From CAYLNH01 sp964384625 (GTDB lineage Bacteria > Verrucomicrobiota > Lentisphaeria > JABSQK01): 33,490 nt of DNA. The stretch spans positions 1-33,490 of the forward strand of contig CAYLNH010000049.1 in assembly GCA_964384625.1 (NCBI GenBank), written 5' to 3'. The notes beneath the pieces are model-generated. The model saw only the letters and a program-made list of their open reading frames with translations. It was not told the DNA's origin and did no database searches. Numbering within the stretch: position 1 is the first letter of the stretch; each line of letters begins with the position of its first letter. Position numbers and translations under genes: made by a program. Shown piece by piece: positions 30,460 through 33,490 of the stretch.

Positions 30460-31746
30460 CTACTTGTGCTTTGGCAGATGCAGTTGGGCGGCGTCGATTT
30501 TGAGGAGTTTGAGCAGGACCTCCTTATCCCCCGGTTCATAGGCGCCGAAAAGCCTGGCGGTCAGAACGTCACCCGACTTGGTCAGGTCGAGCTGGCAGGC
30601 GGCGCCCATGAGAATACCTTCGTAACGAACCCGGTCCGGGCTGGTGCCGAGGCGGTTCACCTGCAGGGCATAGCTGCGCAGTTCGCTCAGCGACGTCAGG
30701 TTGCCTTCGATCACGGACACTCTGCCGCGATGGCCGAGACGAAACAGGCCCCGGGCGCCGTTCACGTCGGTCAGCGTCAGGTCGCGCCACCGCAACCCCA
30801 ACAACTTCCGGCGGGGATCGGGGCCGAGGTCTTCGACGGCGCGCTTGAGGCTCTCGTACTTCCGGGTGACAGCGGCGGCCCGGACTTTGCCGTTGCCGTG
30901 AAGGCGGATGATGCACGGGCGATTGCCGACAACGGCTTCACAGATGATGCGGTCACGGCCGAGCCCCAGCGGTTTGCGGATCTTGTCGACAGCGTCCTGC
31001 ATATCATGCTTCATGTCTCGGCCGGGGACACGGGCGATGATCAGCCGGGGTTTGCCGTTGCGGTCCGGAGCGAAATGGAATCGGCCGTTGACCCCCTTGA
31101 CCGCGCCCTTGATGCTGATCGCCCGTAATGGCACGCCCAGCGTTTTGGCGGCCTTGGCGGCCACCATCTCCGCGTCCTTCCTGGTTTTCAGCTGCGCCTC
31201 GAGCATGGCGGCCTGCAGGCTGCCGTCGCCGCCAAAGCCATACCGCATCGAGAACGGCCCGACCTTGCCGTAGACCACAACATCACGGAGTTCCACGCCA
31301 CCTTCAAAGGCTTTCGCGGAAGCGGCGTTGAACGCGGCGCGCCGGCTTTTGAACCGTTGTTTCAGGCCGACAAGGCCGTTCAGTTGCGGCCGGGCCAGGA
31401 ATCCCCAAAGCCCGCGCGGACCACGGTCGGCACGAGAGAGCTCCGGTTGTTGCGGTTCCTGCGGTTTGGGTTTCGGTTTGGGTTTCGGTTTGGGTTTCGG
31501 CTTCACCAGTTCCGACAGGGCCCCGCGTTTGACTGCTTTGATCTTGTCATGCGAGATCTTGCGTTCGTAGGCGATGGTCTTGCGCTTAACCTTTGCCGTC
31601 ACTTCGAGCCCGTCGTCGAGCAGGATTTTACAGCGGATTCTGGAACCGTCTTTGAGGATAATCAGGTCGGTGAATTCATCACCGGCCCGCGCCGCCGCGC
31701 TACCGAGCAGCAAACCCGCCACTACCATCACGAACCGCTTACGCAT
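30460..31746 (-). CDS. Exported protein of unknown function with ILKDGS-type N-terminal module
   Basis: This 428-residue protein has a signal peptide (MRKRFVMVVAGLLLGSAAARA). A short beta module follows (about 23-75, TDLIILKDGSRIRCKILLDDG to KIKAVKRG), then a Lys-Pro repeat linker. The rest (about 100-428) is of no family I recognise. It has mixed helix and strand character, with VELRDVVVYGKVGPFSMRYG, several basic stretches and SELRSYALQVNRLG. The ATG at 31746 was chosen because GGAG lies 9 bases upstream; a GTG at 31755 is too close to it. A promoter candidate lies at 31789-31817. It is divergent from another exported protein with a related N-terminal module and converges with the CPBP gene. 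Confidence 0.75.
   Translation of the reverse strand: MRKRFVMVVAGLLLGSAAARAGDEFTDLIILKDGSRIRCKILLDDGLEVTAKVKRKTIAYERKISHDKIKAVKRGALSELVKPKPKPKPKPKPKPQEPQQPELSRADRGPRGLWGFLARPQLNGLVGLKQRFKSRRAAFNAASAKAFEGGVELRDVVVYGKVGPFSMRYGFGGDGSLQAAMLEAQLKTRKDAEMVAAKAAKTLGVPLRAISIKGAVKGVNGRFHFAPDRNGKPRLIIARVPGRDMKHDMQDAVDKIRKPLGLGRDRIICEAVVGNRPCIIRLHGNGKVRAAAVTRKYESLKRAVEDLGPDPRRKLLGLRWRDLTLTDVNGARGLFRLGHRGRVSVIEGNLTSLSELRSYALQVNRLGTSPDRVRYEGILMGAACQLDLTKSGDVLTARLFGAYEPGDKEVLLKLLKIDAAQLHLPKHK
31463..31498 (-). repeat. 12-base tandem repeat coding a Lys-Pro linker
   Basis: Three exact copies of GGTTTGGGTTTC (plus strand), with a partial fourth, encode repeated Lys-Pro on the minus strand. This is the flexible linker between the N-terminal module and the main domain of the exported protein. 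Length could vary by slippage in steps of four residues. Confidence 0.85.
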
Positions 31747-31788
31747 CAACCACACTCCGTTGTTCTAAAACCGTTCTTCCGCAGCCTG

Positions 31789-31817
31789 ATTTTAGGAAAT
31801 CGCGAGGGAGGATTCAA
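31789..31817 (-). promoter_or_regulatory. Sigma-70-type promoter of the leftward exported-protein gene
   Basis: On the minus strand TTGAAT (complement at 31812-31817) is followed after exactly 17 bases by TAAAAT (complement at 31789-31794), a 4/6 and a 5/6 match. Transcription would start near 31782, about 36 bases before the ATG at 31746. Confidence 0.55.
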
Positions 31818-31919
31818 TAGTGCACCGGGCATCCGGCAACCGCTCCCGAGGACGACGGGCGGTGGAACGGATTGACTTCGTCCGCGGGACGCGGAACTGT
31901 AACCGAAAGGGAGATCGCT

Positions 31920-33260
31920 ATGAAGATGTTGCTGGTTTGCGCGGTCGCCGCCGTCGCCCTGCACCTGGGCGCCGAGGACGGACTGCTTATCCTGAAAGAC
32001 GGTACAAGCATTGTCGCCAGGGAGGTCCTTGGCACAGAGACGGCATATAACTACAAGACTGTTGACGGCAAACAATCGTCCGTGACGGCGGATAAGGTCA
32101 GCGTCTTTCTGCCCAAAGTCGACCGCGGCCGGGACTACACCGCGGCTGCGGTGCGGCAGCGGATCGCGACCATCCGCCAGGCCCGGAAGCAGTTTCCGAA
32201 ACTGCAGAAACAGACGGGCCTGCTGCTGGCCGAATGGTTGACGCTGGAGAAGCAGATGGGCGACGCCGGCGGCGGTCTCGAGGCCAAGTACAAGGAGATC
32301 CTGGATACCTACGCCGGGAGCGGCAAAACACCCGCCGACTTCAACAAGTTGACCTCCGGCCTGGGCATGCTGAAATACGAGGACGTCCAGGGAACGTTGG
32401 GCCGACAGATCGACACGAAACTGGGCGAGTTGAAACAGGACTTCCTCGCGGTCAACCAGAAGAAACTGGCGGAGCTGGCGGGCAAGACCGGCATCCGGAT
32501 CCATGACTACGCCGCGATCGACGCGCTGGCAACCGCCCTGCTCAAGACGGAGCCGACGGCCGCGCAGAAGAAGGCCATCGTCCTGCACCGCGAGAAGGCC
32601 AGGACCTCCTGCTACCGCCATGAGACGGCGCGCATCGACAAAGGCTTTCGCGCGAAACCGACGATCAACAGCTATCTGCGGGCAAACACGATCCTCTACC
32701 ATCTCGAAATCGGCGTGGCGAATGCGACCTACAAGGAGGAGATCACGAAGAAGCGCAAGGAACTGCAGAGCGAATTGAAGGCGTACAACTTCGGGATCAA
32801 GGGGCTGCAGGATTTCCCGCTGCACGACAGGGACATGCCGTTGCTGCGGCGGCTGCCGGGTGACTTCCGGATGATCTCTCACCAGCCGCGGCCGGCAGCC
32901 CTGATCTTCCCGGCTGACGCATTGCGCGCGGCGCTGGACAAGCCGAAGATCATCCGCTTCCGGGTAGTCTTCCGCCGGCGGCCGCCGAAGCGGTTGGGGT
33001 ATGTACTGGTGTTCGGGCCGAACAAGTTGCTGATGCCCTATCCCCAACGGCCGCCGATCAAGAACGCGCACATGGACATTCCCGTAAGCATTGACTTCAC
33101 CCGATTCAAAGGCGAGACGCTGGAGAAGCTGAAGGCAGCGCTGGCGCCGAACGGCGGCGTCATGGTATTGTCGGTCGAGCTGGTGGAAGTCCGAACCAAC
33201 GCGAGCGGCAACAACGTATTTAAATCGATCAGCAATTCGGTACCGGTCCGGATCGAATAA
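31920..33260 (+). CDS. Exported protein of unknown function, ILKDGT-type N-terminal module
   Basis: This 446-residue protein has a short signal (MKMLLVCAVAAVALHLGA). A module (about 20-65, DGLLILKDGTSIVAREVLG) resembles the N-terminus of its divergent neighbour. A long helical middle (about 75-290) is rich in Lys and Gln, with RQRIATIRQARKQFPKLQ and TYKEEITKKRKELQSELK. The C-terminal part (about 300-446) looks beta-rich (IIRFRVVFRRRPPKRLGYVL, MDIPVSIDF, VMVLSVELVEV). I recognise no enzyme motif. The start at 31920 has GGGAG 6 bases upstream; a longer frame from 31872 lacks support. A TTGACT at 31872-31877 could be a -35 box, but no -10 at normal spacing follows. Confidence 0.75.
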   Translation: MKMLLVCAVAAVALHLGAEDGLLILKDGTSIVAREVLGTETAYNYKTVDGKQSSVTADKVSVFLPKVDRGRDYTAAAVRQRIATIRQARKQFPKLQKQTGLLLAEWLTLEKQMGDAGGGLEAKYKEILDTYAGSGKTPADFNKLTSGLGMLKYEDVQGTLGRQIDTKLGELKQDFLAVNQKKLAELAGKTGIRIHDYAAIDALATALLKTEPTAAQKKAIVLHREKARTSCYRHETARIDKGFRAKPTINSYLRANTILYHLEIGVANATYKEEITKKRKELQSELKAYNFGIKGLQDFPLHDRDMPLLRRLPGDFRMISHQPRPAALIFPADALRAALDKPKIIRFRVVFRRRPPKRLGYVLVFGPNKLLMPYPQRPPIKNAHMDIPVSIDFTRFKGETLEKLKAALAPNGGVMVLSVELVEVRTNASGNNVFKSISNSVPVRIE

Positions 33261-33490
33261 GCCGCCGTCAGACTGTGCTCAGCGCCCCAACGAGTTCCTC
33301 ACTCCGTCAGCGACTGGACCTCTTTTTGTCTCAGAATCAAGGATCCCGTGGACTGCGTAACGGGACTTCGTGCTAGTCATGATGCAGTTTCGGAACGCAG
33401 TTCAGAAACGAGAGGAGTACGAGCGATATCTCCCGCGCCGTAAGCCCTCGATTACTGCCCTTCTTTGCCTCGAGTCCCGACTCTCAAGAG
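33261..33490. other. Window-end stretch without a confident gene
   Basis: After the last stop codon there is a 6-pair dyad TCCCGT/ACGGGA (33344-33365, 10-base loop) without a T run. A frame opening at ATG 33379 (MMQFRNAVQKREEYERYLPR and on) stays open to the window end, but has no ribosome binding site and is too short to judge. Confidence 0.3.

Noticed and set aside
31872..31903. Promoter for the rightward exported-protein gene (TTGACT with TGTAAC)
   Set aside because: The spacing is 20 bases and the -10 match is weak, so it was not listed as a feature.
31746..33071. 441-codon leftward frame opposite the last exported protein
   Set aside because: The plus strand has a signal peptide and ribosome site; this one is a shadow.

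Overview
The window is GC-rich bacterial DNA with tightly packed genes and repeated 4-base ATGA gene overlaps. Several traits point to the PVC superphylum, most likely a Lentisphaerota, Verrucomicrobiota or Kiritimatiellota member: a giant exported TPR protein beside an ExbB and three ExbD proteins, a very long leucine-rich-repeat protein, exported proteins opening with an ILKDGS-type module, a URO-D/MtaA-like protein, and a lipoprotein of LamG-like beta-sandwich domains. No rRNA or tRNA gene is present to settle this, so the assignment is an inference.

Left part (1-5.7 kb). A 51-base tandem repeat whose units each fold into a hairpin (1-285) is followed by a leftward gene for an arrestin-like protein (452-1402). 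A rightward pair of exported thioredoxin-fold proteins (1543-2654) starts from the same intergenic region. A leftward pair comes next: pheT and a glyoxalase/VOC protein (5547 to 2739).

Middle part (5.7-20.3 kb). One rightward gene, a URO-D/MtaA-like protein (5736-6806), faces a long run of leftward genes. Read in transcription order, that run is argB, argD, argF and pheA (20321 to 16483); a Ser/Thr protein kinase (16371 to 15199); an exported protein with about 40 leucine-rich repeats (15027 to 11539); a probable frame-disrupted small gene (11385 to 11046); a ClpX-like AAA+ ATPase (11049 to 9442); and a large lipoprotein (9427 to 6821). The first block makes arginine and phenylalanine precursors from a recognisable promoter (20368-20396).

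Right part (20.5-33.5 kb). A rightward cluster looks like one envelope-energising module: a 1255-residue exported TPR protein (20910-24677), a smaller exported TPR-like protein, an ExbB-type proton channel and three ExbD-type partners. It continues into a GspF-like membrane protein and a CPBP-type intramembrane protease. No TonB or TolA gene is visible, and nearly every gap in the cluster contains a hairpin. Last come two divergent genes for exported proteins with related N-terminal modules (31746 leftward, 31920 rightward), followed by a 230-base tail with no confident gene.

The strongest leads are the bacterial arrestin-like protein, the TonB-less TPR/ExbB/3xExbD module, the adjacent kinase and exported LRR protein, the ClpX variant without a zinc-binding domain behind a broken small gene, and the tandem hairpin repeat.
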